Assembly: GCF_001281025.1 (NCBI RefSeq)
Contig: NZ_CP012646.1
Location: 1,827,001-1,891,000, forward strand
Direction of reading: 5' to 3'
DNA: 64,000 bases
DNA from: Streptococcus mitis
GTDB lineage: Bacteria > Bacillota > Bacilli > Lactobacillales > Streptococcaceae
Shown: positions 8,208-15,896 of the stretch, piece after piece
How positions within the stretch are numbered: the first letter of the stretch is position 1
Layout of the letters: each line of letters begins with the position of its first letter
Position numbers and translations under genes: made by a program
Notes under the pieces: model-generated
Told to the model about the DNA's origin: nothing
The model's input: only the letters and a program-made list of their open reading frames with translations
Database searches by the model: none

Positions 8208-8650
8208 AATATATGTAGAGAATCACATAGTAGTGAAAATAGCGAAATTACATACCTCTTCTACTTCATATTAATCACATCCTTTCTATAAATCTTGAAA
8301 ACACTAAATGTATTTTACAAGTTCATTTTAACCCAAAACAAAAACGTAATTCAGTAAAATAAAAATTTATTTATATAAAAATACTTCTCTTATTTTACAT
8401 TGCATTCAATTCAGCTTATGTTATAATCAAAACATTCTATTATATAGAAGCACGTATTAGTGAAATTATATAGTTCTTCTACTTCATATTAACCACATCC
8501 TCTTTACTATAGATTGTGTAAAACGCTAAATGTATTTTACAAGTTTATTTTAACCCAAAACAAGAACGAGATTCGGTAAAATAAAAATTTATTTATATAA
8601 AAATACTTCTCTTATTTTACATTGAATCCAATTCATATTATGTTATAATA
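8208..8650 (+). repeat. Tandem ~222-bp direct repeat carrying duplicated promoters
   Basis: Two imperfect copies lie at about 8208-8429 and 8441-8650, offset by 222 bp where they align best. They share blocks such as TTCTACTTCATATTAA, TGTATTTTACAAGTT, and ATAAAAATTTATTTATATA with the sequence that follows. Each ends in the same promoter, TTGCAT-16-TATAAT (8400-8427) or TTGAAT-16-TATAAT (8622-8649). There is no gene between 8167 and 8679. Confidence 0.85.
8622..8649 (+). promoter_or_regulatory. Proximal promoter of the orphan cargo gene
   Basis: TTGAAT (8622-8627) and TATAAT (8644-8649) with 16-bp spacing, 31 bp before the ATG at 8680. AAGGAG lies between. A second copy of the same promoter is 222 bp upstream. 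Confidence 0.75.
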
Positions 8651-8679
8651 AGCAAAATAATAAACAAGGAGTATCGGTC

Positions 8680-9897
8680 ATGATTTCCCAAGAAAATATT
8701 TTTAATGAATTTTTACTATATAGAAGTGATGAAAGCAATAGAATTTTGCTTAATCACTTATTCAATAAGATGAAAAAAAAAAGTGACTACCGTAATTTAG
8801 AAAACAACGAATTATTTTCTAAATTTATTAGCAACGTCAATATTTTCTATACTATAGTCAGAATACTGAGAGAAGACAATAAAGATCTGACGGATAAAGC
8901 ATTTCTTGATGAATATTTTAAAGGAGATGCTCCGAATTCTGAAAAAACGTTATATAACTGGATTCAACGTTCTAAAAATTTCCAAAATAAAGTTAGAACG
9001 AGAACAACAAAGGAAGTTTACATAAAACATATACGTAACATACCAACGTCTTTCAAACTGTTCGATGAATTTCGTATCTATGAAGGATTAACCGATTTGC
9101 CAAAAAGTCTCAGTTATCCTATAAATAGAAGTAATAAACTAGATTTACTGCAATCATTTTTTAAAGAATTAGAACCAAGGAATTTGGAAATAATATCTAA
9201 TTCTATTATTCAATATTCTTCTGAATTATCTGGAAAAAATCTAACACTACATTTATTTCTTGATATCAATCAAACAATAGTAGACTTAGATATAAAATCA
9301 TGGGCTAAGCTAATTGATGGATTAATTGAAAACTTTAAAAATGTTGAGTCTAGTAAAGATTTTAATAGTGCATCTTTTAATAAAGAAAAATCACTAAATA
9401 CAATCTATAATTTTTTAAATATACTCCCTACACAGTCTCTACTTATCCTAGTGGAAATACTTGAACTAGTTTTTAATCTTAAAAAATACCTAAAAATTGA
9501 ACTAGAACCAAAACTACAAAATAAATTACCTAAAGAGATAAGAAATAAGAAATTTTTAACCTCTAATGTAATTAATCAGATTAATGATACACTTCAAACA
9601 GAAATTAAATCACCTTCACCCCATAAATTACTTATCAAGTTTAAAACTTATTTACTTGCTATTATAGATGAAGAGGCAGAGTTTGAAGTATATATGAGAA
9701 AGATGGGTTTTACAAGCATAACTGAATATACAGAACATATGATGAGTATGGAAGATTTTGAAGTATATATGAGAAAGATGGGTTTTACAAGCATAATTGA
9801 ATATATAGAACATATGATGAGTATGGAAGATTTTGAAGTATATATGAGAGAGAGGGGTTTGATAAGTATAATTGAAGATGTAGAAAACAATAAATAA
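8680..9897 (+). CDS. Orphan IME cargo protein with triplicated 25-residue C-terminal repeat
   Basis: A 405-residue, Lys/Asn/Ile-rich protein I do not recognise. No signal peptide or membrane segment is evident. The start has AAGGAG nine bases upstream. It looks mainly helical, and the C-terminus has three tandem 25-residue units beginning FEVYMRKMGFTS, the third diverged and ending the protein. The gene is very AT-rich compared with the core chromosome, and it is transcribed opposite to the mobilization genes under two copies of one promoter. Position as independent cargo on a mobile element makes defence, entry exclusion or host-interaction roles possible, but nothing in the sequence decides between them. 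Confidence 0.8.
   Translation: MISQENIFNEFLLYRSDESNRILLNHLFNKMKKKSDYRNLENNELFSKFISNVNIFYTIVRILREDNKDLTDKAFLDEYFKGDAPNSEKTLYNWIQRSKNFQNKVRTRTTKEVYIKHIRNIPTSFKLFDEFRIYEGLTDLPKSLSYPINRSNKLDLLQSFFKELEPRNLEIISNSIIQYSSELSGKNLTLHLFLDINQTIVDLDIKSWAKLIDGLIENFKNVESSKDFNSASFNKEKSLNTIYNFLNILPTQSLLILVEILELVFNLKKYLKIELEPKLQNKLPKEIRNKKFLTSNVINQINDTLQTEIKSPSPHKLLIKFKTYLLAIIDEEAEFEVYMRKMGFTSITEYTEHMMSMEDFEVYMRKMGFTSIIEYIEHMMSMEDFEVYMRERGLISIIEDVENNK
9682..9897 (+). repeat. 75-bp in-frame tandem repeat
   Basis: Units start at TTT codons 9682, 9757 and 9832 with an exact 75-bp period. The first two are nearly identical and the third is diverged. The period keeps the reading frame, so unit number could vary without breaking the protein. 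Confidence 0.9.
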
Positions 9898-9954
9898 TTA
9901 TTAAAATATTTATTTTTATAATCATATCACTTAGCGTAATTTACTACTAAATTC

Positions 9955-9989
9955 AAAAAAAAAGAGAGCGATTTGGCTCTCTCTTTTTA
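9955..9989. terminator. Bidirectional terminator between orphan gene and surface-protein gene
   Basis: GAGAGC (9964-9969) pairs with GCTCTC (9976-9981), flanked by an A-run on the left and a T-run on the right, so it can stop transcription in both directions between the convergent genes. Confidence 0.8.
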
Positions 9990-10006
9990 TTATTACAATT
10001 TTATCT

Positions 10007-13000
10007 TTATACCCACTCACCATTGGCATTGACCGTATAGCCATCTGGTGTAGTAGTATTCACTGCTAAAGCTCCTGAACTATAGGCATAGTACCATTTA
10101 CCAGAAACTGTAAACCAGCCTGTTTTCATAGCTCCAGCGCTATCAAGATAATACCATGTATTATTATCTTTTACCCAACCAGTAGCCATTTTACCATTTT
10201 CTTTAAGATAGTACCATGTGCCATTGTCTTTGACCCAGCCTGTAGCCAGTGAACCTGTTTCATTCAAGTAATACCATGAGCCACCAGTTTTGACCCAGCC
10301 AGTTTGCATCCAGCCTGTATTGTCAAAGTAATACCATGTACCCTTGATTTGTTCCCAACCGTTGCTAGTGTAGGAACCGTCTTCGTGCTGATACCACCAG
10401 CGACCAGCTGACTCAATCCAGTTACCAGCTTGAGAATCTTTTGTATTCTTAGTTTCCGTTTTTTGTTTGGCAACTACATCTACTTTGGCTTTATCTTGGC
10501 CAGACACCCCACCATTGTTATTCACAACAGGAACTTCAACACGTGAAGTTGTTGAAACAACAGGAACAACAGGAGCTACAGGAGAAACAGGTGCATTAGG
10601 AACACTTGGAACAGATGGAGTTGTTGGAAGTACAAACTCTGGAAGAGCTGGACGAACTTCAGGGATACCCTTATCTGTTACAGGATGTTTCTTCAATTCT
10701 TCTGCTTCATAACTTGCTTTTGCTGTCGCATAAGCCTTGTTCGCTTCTTTGGCTTCTTTTTCTTTTGCTTCAAGTGTTTCTTGCGCAGTTGCTTGGTTTG
10801 CTTTTGCTTCTTTGAGCGCTTCTTCTGCATCTTTCAACTCTGCCTTGCGAGTTTCAAGCTCTTTTGCAGCAACTTTCAAATCTTGAACCAACTCTTTTGA
10901 AGAAACAACTTGTGCTTTTGCTTGGTTAAGTGCTTCTTTGGCAACGGATACCGCTTTGGTAGCTTCTTCTGCTTTTGCTTGAAGAGAAGAAAGAGTTGCT
11001 TTCTCTGCTTTTGTTTCTGCTTTTGCTTGGTTAAACTCTTTCTCTGCTTGTTTTGCAGTTGCTTTCAACTCTGCCAACTTCGCTTCTTTATCTGCCTTTG
11101 TAGCAGACAAGGTAGCAACCAAGGCATTGGCATTTGAAAGAGCAACAACTGCTTGATTATGAGTTGTTGTAGCAGATTGAAGAGCTTGTTTCAAGGCTAC
11201 TGTATCTACCAACTTCGCTTCTTGTGCTTTCAAGTTTGAGTTTGCAGTTTGCAATGCAGTTTCTGCTTCAGCTACAGTTTGGTTAGCAGTTTTAAGAGTT
11301 TCTTCTGCTTGTGCTTTTTCTGCTTTTTTAGTAGCTACCAAATCCTCAGCTTTTTTAACACTATCTGTGTCTCTAGCTTTAGTATATGGATTTTCCACTT
11401 CTGTACGACTAAAAGTTGAGTTAGCCATGAATGTTTCTGGGATACCCGGTACTGTGTGCAAAGTATACATACCTGCTACTTGACTAGCACCAAAACCTCC
11501 GTAATAAAGAGTAGTGTCACCTTTTTCAAAACCAAGTGTACCACGAGTATGTCCATAATCATTTTCTGTAGATACAAACATAACCAAAGACTCATAGAGT
11601 TTAGTACGAATTTCTGACTTAGTTAAGTATTCTAATTCAAACTTCTTCTTAGGATTAGTTTCAATAAAGTTTACTGAATTCTCATAACTTTGAAGCCCTC
11701 GACCTTCTCCCTCTTTACGGTCAGTTTCAGACATGCCATCATTCAAACCATACTCTTTAGCAACTTTATTGATACCAACAGCATAGTGACCATGACCATT
11801 TTTCTTAGCACGGTAGCTATCTAGCAACTCAGGAGTAACACCGTCTTTTTCGTATTCACGTGCAATTTTATCTGCAAAATGGAACGAATCCTCAGTCACT
11901 TTCACATCAGACAAACCAAGTTGACGACGCATTTGATTTGTTAGGTCTGCTGCATAGAGAGTCAAATCACGTTTAAAATCTTCTGGTAGACTATTCAAAT
12001 CATATTTCTTAGTATCTTTAGAATCAGATTCTACAGGTACAAAATGATTGATTTGAGCATTTTCCAATTGAGTTTTCAAAATTTCTGCACGAGTTTCTTT
12101 AAACTTAACAGGAACTTCATCTAAACGATCGTTGTATTCTCCATTTTCAACTGCTTTCAAGAGAGCTACACGAGCTTTTACAGCTTCAATAAACTTAGGA
12201 GCTAAAGTAATTGTACCTTGTTTTGTATTTTGAATAGCTTTCAAAGCAGATACCGCTTGGTTATACTCAGCAGTTAGGTCTGTTACTGCTTTGTCTGCCT
12301 TTTCTTGTTCTGCCTTAGCATCTGATACCGCTTGGGTTTTTGTAGCAATATCTGCTTGTGTATTCTTGATTTGCGCTTTTGTAGCTTGATTTGCTTTTTC
12401 TGCTTCTTTAAGAGCAGTTTCTGCATCTGTTTGCGCTTGTTTGCTTGTTTTTTCGGCTTCTACGGCTTCTTTTTGTGCTTCTTTGGCATTTTCCAAGCCT
12501 TTGCCATTAACCGCGTCTGTGGCGATTTGAACCGCTTCTGTAGCACTTGTAAGTGCTTTTTCTTTTGTAGCTTGAGTATCTTCTTTTTCTGCTACAACCG
12601 CTTCTTGTGCAGATACCGCTTGACTTGCTTCTGTAGCTTTTGCTTCTGCATTTTTAAGAGCTTCTGCTTTTGCAGGAACTTTTGCTTCTGCCTTAACTAC
12701 TGCTTTCTCCGCTTCTGTAATAACTGCTGGGCTTGCCTTTTTCGCAAAATCCTCTGCTTTTTTCACAGCTTCTGTTTTCTCATTGACAAGAGAATCCGCT
12801 TCATTTGTAGCACGCTTGGCATCTTTGACCGCCTGTTTTGCTTCTACAACATCTTGATCCGCTTTCTTAGCTTCTGCTTCTTTTGTAGCAACCTCTTCTT
12901 TTGTCGCTACCGCAGGAGCAGTTGTTTCCACAACTTCCGCCTTTGGCGCTTCCACATTCACTGATTTTGGAGCGACTTCTTCTGCGCCTACTGTGTTAAA

Positions 13001-13054
13001 TAGAGAAACTGTAGCAGCTGCGGCTGCTGTCATTGCGATTGTTGATTTTTTCAT
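10007..13054 (-). CDS. SEC10/PgrA-like surface protein with choline-binding repeats
   Basis: A 1015-residue secreted protein. Signal peptide about 1-24. Ala/Lys/Glu-rich coiled coil about 45-260. A globular part around 290-560 contains LTNQMRRQLGL and NGHGHYAVGINKVAKEYGL, which I match to the SEC10/PgrA surface-exclusion domain family. A second long coiled coil follows to about 785, then a Pro/Val-rich linker, and about six 20-residue choline-binding repeats (GTWYYF...GW) from ~876 to the PspA-like end NGEWV. It should bind phosphocholine on teichoic acids. In enterococcal plasmids, SEC10/PgrA proteins block uptake of a like plasmid, so a surface-exclusion or adhesion role is reasonable. The LPXTG anchor usual in that family is replaced by choline binding. 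Confidence 0.85.
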   Translation of the reverse strand: MKKSTIAMTAAAAATVSLFNTVGAEEVAPKSVNVEAPKAEVVETTAPAVATKEEVATKEAEAKKADQDVVEAKQAVKDAKRATNEADSLVNEKTEAVKKAEDFAKKASPAVITEAEKAVVKAEAKVPAKAEALKNAEAKATEASQAVSAQEAVVAEKEDTQATKEKALTSATEAVQIATDAVNGKGLENAKEAQKEAVEAEKTSKQAQTDAETALKEAEKANQATKAQIKNTQADIATKTQAVSDAKAEQEKADKAVTDLTAEYNQAVSALKAIQNTKQGTITLAPKFIEAVKARVALLKAVENGEYNDRLDEVPVKFKETRAEILKTQLENAQINHFVPVESDSKDTKKYDLNSLPEDFKRDLTLYAADLTNQMRRQLGLSDVKVTEDSFHFADKIAREYEKDGVTPELLDSYRAKKNGHGHYAVGINKVAKEYGLNDGMSETDRKEGEGRGLQSYENSVNFIETNPKKKFELEYLTKSEIRTKLYESLVMFVSTENDYGHTRGTLGFEKGDTTLYYGGFGASQVAGMYTLHTVPGIPETFMANSTFSRTEVENPYTKARDTDSVKKAEDLVATKKAEKAQAEETLKTANQTVAEAETALQTANSNLKAQEAKLVDTVALKQALQSATTTHNQAVVALSNANALVATLSATKADKEAKLAELKATAKQAEKEFNQAKAETKAEKATLSSLQAKAEEATKAVSVAKEALNQAKAQVVSSKELVQDLKVAAKELETRKAELKDAEEALKEAKANQATAQETLEAKEKEAKEANKAYATAKASYEAEELKKHPVTDKGIPEVRPALPEFVLPTTPSVPSVPNAPVSPVAPVVPVVSTTSRVEVPVVNNNGGVSGQDKAKVDVVAKQKTETKNTKDSQAGNWIESAGRWWYQHEDGSYTSNGWEQIKGTWYYFDNTGWMQTGWVKTGGSWYYLNETGSLATGWVKDNGTWYYLKENGKMATGWVKDNNTWYYLDSAGAMKTGWFTVSGKWYYAYSSGALAVNTTTPDGYTVNANGEWV

Positions 13055-13083
13055 ATTGTTTCCTCTTTTTTCTTTATAAACTT

Positions 13084-13112
13084 ATTATACCACAAAACAA
13101 CCTTTAAAGGTT
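13084..13112 (-). promoter_or_regulatory. Promoter and operator-like palindrome of the surface-protein gene
   Basis: On the minus strand an extended -10 TGGTATAAT (TATAAT at 13084-13089) precedes the gene. A perfect 14-bp palindrome AACCTTTAAAGGTT (13099-13112) lies where a -35 would be. It sits in the intergenic region shared with the divergent XRE regulator. Confidence 0.6.
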
Positions 13113-13189
13113 TTTTATATATAAAATAACTTTAAAAAGTCTAAAATTTGTACCATTTTGACTGTATCATGTAAGTAGCGAGGTACTAC

Positions 13190-13528
13190 ATGACAAATAA
13201 CAAAAACAATCTTCAAGATTACATCTCTAAAAGAATCCGTCTATTACGTTTAGAAAGAGGATATACTCAAGAACAACTAGAAGAGATGGCTGATTTGGGT
13301 ACTAATTATATCTACAAATTAGAAAATCTTTCAACTAACTTAAAGATTCAAACGCTAGAGAAAGTAATGGAAGCATTAGAAGTAGATTTAGATACATTCT
13401 TTGATATACAGTTAAAAGAAGAAGACCCAAAAATTTCTATACTTGTTGATGAATTAAAAACTCTTCCAACTGAACAACGCTCCCGAGTCTTAGATGCCTT
13501 GATACTTATCCTTAAAGAAATAAGATAG
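13190..13528 (+). CDS. XRE-family transcriptional regulator
   Basis: A 112-residue protein with an N-terminal helix-turn-helix (residues ~12-70: RIRLLRLERGYTQEQLEE...LGTNYIYKLEN) of the Cro/CI-XRE type, and a short helical C-terminus. It is the last gene of the element, divergent from the choline-binding surface protein. A palindrome in the shared upstream region is a plausible binding site. GAGG lies before the ATG. It may control the surface gene, itself, or the element's excision state. Confidence 0.9.
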   Translation: MTNNKNNLQDYISKRIRLLRLERGYTQEQLEEMADLGTNYIYKLENLSTNLKIQTLEKVMEALEVDLDTFFDIQLKEEDPKISILVDELKTLPTEQRSRVLDALILILKEIR

Positions 13529-13532
13529 AAAA

Positions 13533-13552
13533 TGTTCTACTTTTGTTCTACC
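13533..13552 (+). repeat. Right subterminal 20-bp repeat, candidate integrase arm site
   Basis: An exact copy of the 20-mer at 3339-3358, 92 bp from the right attachment core. Confidence 0.65.
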
Positions 13553-13643
13553 TTTTATTTTTACAGGCAATTTAGAGAGTGGCAAAACCTTGATTTATCA
13601 ATATTTTTGTTACTCATTTTTACTTATTTTAACTCTAAATCGA

Positions 13644-13656
13644 CTGTAGGGGGCAT
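13644..13656 (+). repeat. Right attachment core (attR)
   Basis: CTGTAGGGGGCAT identical to the tRNA-Lys 3' end. No tRNA body precedes it. It is followed by CTAAATCAACAGG and a terminator hairpin (next entry). Confidence 0.8.
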
Positions 13657-13670
13657 CTAAATCAACAGGA

Positions 13671-13697
13671 AAAAGCCTTGATTTCAGGGCTTTTTTT
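13671..13697 (+). terminator. Terminator beside attR
   Basis: AAAGCC / GGCTTT hairpin with a T7 run. It is the displaced relative of the terminator after tRNA-Lys. Confidence 0.65.
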
Positions 13698-13832
13698 GCT
13701 TGTCTATAACTGATTTACCCCATCATTTGTCCCACATTTTAAATCTATCTTTTCTTTTTGAATCAAATTACATCTTTACAAATAGTGTAAAGCCAGTTAC
13801 TTTTGCTTTGATGCCATACAATATTTTCATGT

Positions 13833-13862
13833 AGAGAAGACAAATTTTATCTTCTCTTTTTA
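13833..13862 (+). terminator. Terminator in the 13.5-14.0 kb gap
   Basis: AGAGAAGA (13833-13840) pairs with TCTTCTCT (13850-13857), then a T-run. The rest of the gap 13698-13934 shows nothing else I can name. Confidence 0.7.
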
Positions 13863-13934
13863 TTTTCAAAATAATAAAAACTGATTTTCTTTTCATAAAT
13901 CAGACTGAAACTTCCAAATTTTCCATTTTGTTTA

Positions 13935-13963
13935 TTGATATTTCCTCTAAAAAGGTGTATAAT
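13935..13963 (+). promoter_or_regulatory. Promoter of the DUF308 gene
   Basis: TTGATA (13935-13940), 17-bp spacer, TATAAT (13958-13963), 45 bp before the ATG. Confidence 0.8.
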
Positions 13964-14007
13964 ATTTTTATTATCAAACTATACTATACTATATAGGGGG
14001 TATTGAA

Positions 14008-14523
14008 ATGAAATTTTCTAATCGTTTATCGCTATTCCTTGCAGGAGTTGTTTTTGTCCTTTTAGGACTTTTCCTATTTACAAACCCAGTAGCTAATCTT
14101 GTTGCTTACAGCTGGTGGATTGCATTTGGTTTACTGGTTTCTTCTATAGCAGCTATTTTAGGCTATTTCTCTGTACCAAAAGAGCTTCGCTCACCAGCTC
14201 ATCTTTTCCAAGGGATTGTTAATCTTCTCTTAGCTCTTTACCTCGTTGCCTATGGCTTTGTGACGCTGCCAGTTGTCATTCCAACTATTTTAGGAATTTG
14301 GTTAATTGTAGAAGCCATTATAGTTTTCTTTAAAGGCAATCGTCTGGGATTGATTTTCCCTATTATTGGCAACCATATCATGTGGATAGCGTTGCTTGCA
14401 TTTTTACTAGGTCTAGTGATTTTGTTCAATCCAGTAGCTACAAGTGTCTTTGTCGTTTATGTCGTTGCCTTTGCATTTTTAATTGTTGGTTTCACCTATA
14501 TCCTTGATGCCTTTCGTAAATAA
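14008..14523 (+). CDS. DUF308 / HdeD-like membrane protein
   Basis: A 171-residue, very hydrophobic protein with about six membrane segments arranged as two similar halves, characteristic of the DUF308 (HdeD) family. An AGGGGG ribosome site lies upstream. It has its own consensus promoter and its own terminator, so it is monocistronic. HdeD in E. coli is linked to acid resistance, but that role is not established for streptococcal members. It lies between two att-like sequences, so it may be island cargo rather than core. Confidence 0.85.
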   Translation: MKFSNRLSLFLAGVVFVLLGLFLFTNPVANLVAYSWWIAFGLLVSSIAAILGYFSVPKELRSPAHLFQGIVNLLLALYLVAYGFVTLPVVIPTILGIWLIVEAIIVFFKGNRLGLIFPIIGNHIMWIALLAFLLGLVILFNPVATSVFVVYVVAFAFLIVGFTYILDAFRK

Positions 14524-14552
14524 TCTAGCTGCCATTTTGGGCATATTAAAAT

Positions 14553-14581
14553 AGCTGGGAAGTTACATTCTCAGCTTTTTC
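14553..14581 (+). terminator. Terminator of the DUF308 gene
   Basis: AGCTGGGAA (14553-14561) pairs with TTCTCAGCT (14568-14576) with one mismatch or wobble, followed by TTTTT. Confidence 0.75.
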
Positions 14582-14585
14582 TGTT

Positions 14586-14658
14586 GCCTCCTTAGCTCAG
14601 TTGGTAGAGCAGTAGACTCTTAAGCTATGGGGCGCAGGTTCGAGCCCTGCAGGGGGCA
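14586..14658 (+). tRNA. Second tRNA-Lys-like gene (anticodon CTT), imperfect anticodon stem
   Basis: A 73-nt cloverleaf with acceptor GCCTCCT/AGGGGGC, D-arm GCTC/GAGC, T-arm GCAGG/CCTGC and loop CTCTTAA (CTT). The anticodon stem GTAGA/GCTAT has an A-G mismatch next to the loop and a G-U at the far end. It is not an exact copy of the tRNA at 3220. It could be a functional variant, a paralogue brought by an element, or a decaying copy. The 3' flank (ATCTAAATCAACAG) matches that next to the 13.65-kb att core. Confidence 0.8.
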
Positions 14659-14677
14659 CATCTAAATCAACAGAAAT

Positions 14678-14703
14678 AAGCCTTGAAACCAAGGCTTTTT
14701 TTA
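14678..14703 (+). terminator. Terminator of the second tRNA-Lys
   Basis: AAGCCTTG / CAAGGCTT hairpin with a T7 run. Confidence 0.75.
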
Positions 14704-14734
14704 ACGTCTAATAGCTTTTTGTAGAAAAGTATTT

Positions 14735-14771
14735 AAAAATAAAAGAGAAGAGAATCTCTCACTCTCTTCTC
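14735..14771 (-). terminator. Terminator of the AI-2E family gene
   Basis: GAGAAGAGA (14745-14753) pairs with TCTCTTCTC (14763-14771). On the minus strand it is followed by a T-rich tail. Confidence 0.65.
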
Positions 14772-14798
14772 AGTATATCTTATTAAATTTAGTTTTTC

Positions 14799-15887
14799 TT
14801 AATCTAGCTGATTTTCCTTTGCAACGACAAATTCTTTAACCAGTCGATAGATAACAGCAAATATCGGTGTAAAGAATATCATCCCAAGTAAGCCAAAGAG
14901 ATTGCCTCCAATACTAGCAGCCGCAAGCGTGAAAATAGCTGGCAAACCAATAGATTGACCTACAACTCTAGGATAAATAAGGTTTCCTTCAATCAGCTGT
15001 ATAACTTGATATAGAAGAAGAGAAAGTAAGGCTTGAGTAGGACTCACTGTGAAGATAAAAATCGCTCCCACAACACAAGCAATCATAGGCCCTACATAAG
15101 GAATGAACGATAGCACTCCTGCAAATATACCTGTCATTACCCCATAAGGTAGTCCAAACAGGCTGTAGCCAACCGCTATCATAACTCCTATGATGACTGC
15201 TTCAATCAGCTGACTCATCAAAAATTGGTCATAAGTCTCTAGTGCTACTTGTCCAATGTAAGTTAACTTTGTCACCACTTTCTCTGGAAATATAACTTTT
15301 AGAAGTCTACTCGTCATCGCTGCCAGATGTTCCTTACTGGATAAAAATAAAAAGGTAAATACTATAATCAGAAAGGCATTCATTATACTTGAAAAAATAT
15401 TGCCGATATTACTAGTCAGACCGGATAAGAAGGTTATCAAAGCTTGACTAATAGAGCTAGACTGTCCCTGAATTCCTGATACGATAGTTGACAGCATGTC
15501 TTTGGTTACAAATTCCGAGCTGTCTAGCAATTTCCCAAGTTGAGTCAGGACTGTTGAAAGGACTGCTCCCAGCTGACTAATAGTCTGAGCAAGGGTTGGA
15601 AGCACCAAAACCAAAAGACAGATCACGATTAAGATAAGAGATAGGAAAACAAGCACCATAGCAATCGGACGGCGCAACCCTGCCTTTACCTTCAATTTAA
15701 CTAAGTACTGTTCAATTTTTTTCATAGGAACATTAAGCACAAAAGCAATGACAGCACCATAAATCAAGGTAGAAGTTACTTCAAAGAGAGATACTGCCCC
15801 TGATATAAAGCTTGATGCATTCAGAATTACAAGAGTAACCAGCCCTATAAAAAGTATTAATGGGGTGTATTTTTTTACTAAATTCAT
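14799..15887 (-). CDS. AI-2E family transporter-like membrane protein
   Basis: A 362-residue membrane protein of the AI-2E/PerM (UPF0118) family. About seven to eight membrane segments are visible, with a central soluble loop (LLDSSEFVTKDMLSTIV) and the family's C-terminal block SFIPYVGPMIA and LIEGNLIYPRVVGQSIGL. Family members include the putative autoinducer-2 exporter TqsA and Na+/H+ antiporter-like proteins; the substrate cannot be read from sequence. It lies 9 bp after the 435-residue gene upstream, so the two form an operon. Confidence 0.88.
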   Translation of the reverse strand: MNLVKKYTPLILFIGLVTLVILNASSFISGAVSLFEVTSTLIYGAVIAFVLNVPMKKIEQYLVKLKVKAGLRRPIAMVLVFLSLILIVICLLVLVLPTLAQTISQLGAVLSTVLTQLGKLLDSSEFVTKDMLSTIVSGIQGQSSSISQALITFLSGLTSNIGNIFSSIMNAFLIIVFTFLFLSSKEHLAAMTSRLLKVIFPEKVVTKLTYIGQVALETYDQFLMSQLIEAVIIGVMIAVGYSLFGLPYGVMTGIFAGVLSFIPYVGPMIACVVGAIFIFTVSPTQALLSLLLYQVIQLIEGNLIYPRVVGQSIGLPAIFTLAAASIGGNLFGLLGMIFFTPIFAVIYRLVKEFVVAKENQLD

Positions 15888-15896
15888 AAATTCTCC

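Larger units (their letters stand above)
3281..13656. mobile_element. Integrative mobilizable element at tRNA-Lys
   Basis: A 10.4-kb insertion bounded by the 13-bp direct repeat CTGTAGGGGGCAT at 3281-3293 (tRNA 3' end) and 13644-13656. It encodes a tyrosine integrase next to the tRNA, a DUF771 protein, a Rep_trans/MobT-type protein, an FtsK/TcpA-type ATPase, two small unknowns, an orphan cargo gene, a choline-binding SEC10-like surface protein and an XRE regulator. No type IV secretion genes are present, so it looks mobilizable rather than self-transmissible. The gene order ATPase - hairpin region - Rep_trans protein resembles the orf21-oriT-orf20 segment of Tn916. Confidence 0.85.

Noticed and set aside
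9682..9897. Possible CRISPR array
   Set aside because: The 75-bp repeats are contiguous with no spacers and lie in frame in a protein-coding gene.
10264..10473. Small open frame inside the choline-binding repeats
   Set aside because: Shifted frame over the Trp/Tyr-rich repeats; the real frame is unambiguous.
12332..12964. Long Cys/Phe-rich open frame opposite the choline-binding protein gene
   Set aside because: It is the antisense shadow of an Ala/Lys/Glu-rich repetitive coiled coil; it has no ribosome site and an implausible composition.
3281..13656. Considered a complete prophage
   Set aside because: No capsid, tail, terminase, holin or lysin genes; the contents are mobilization functions and cargo.
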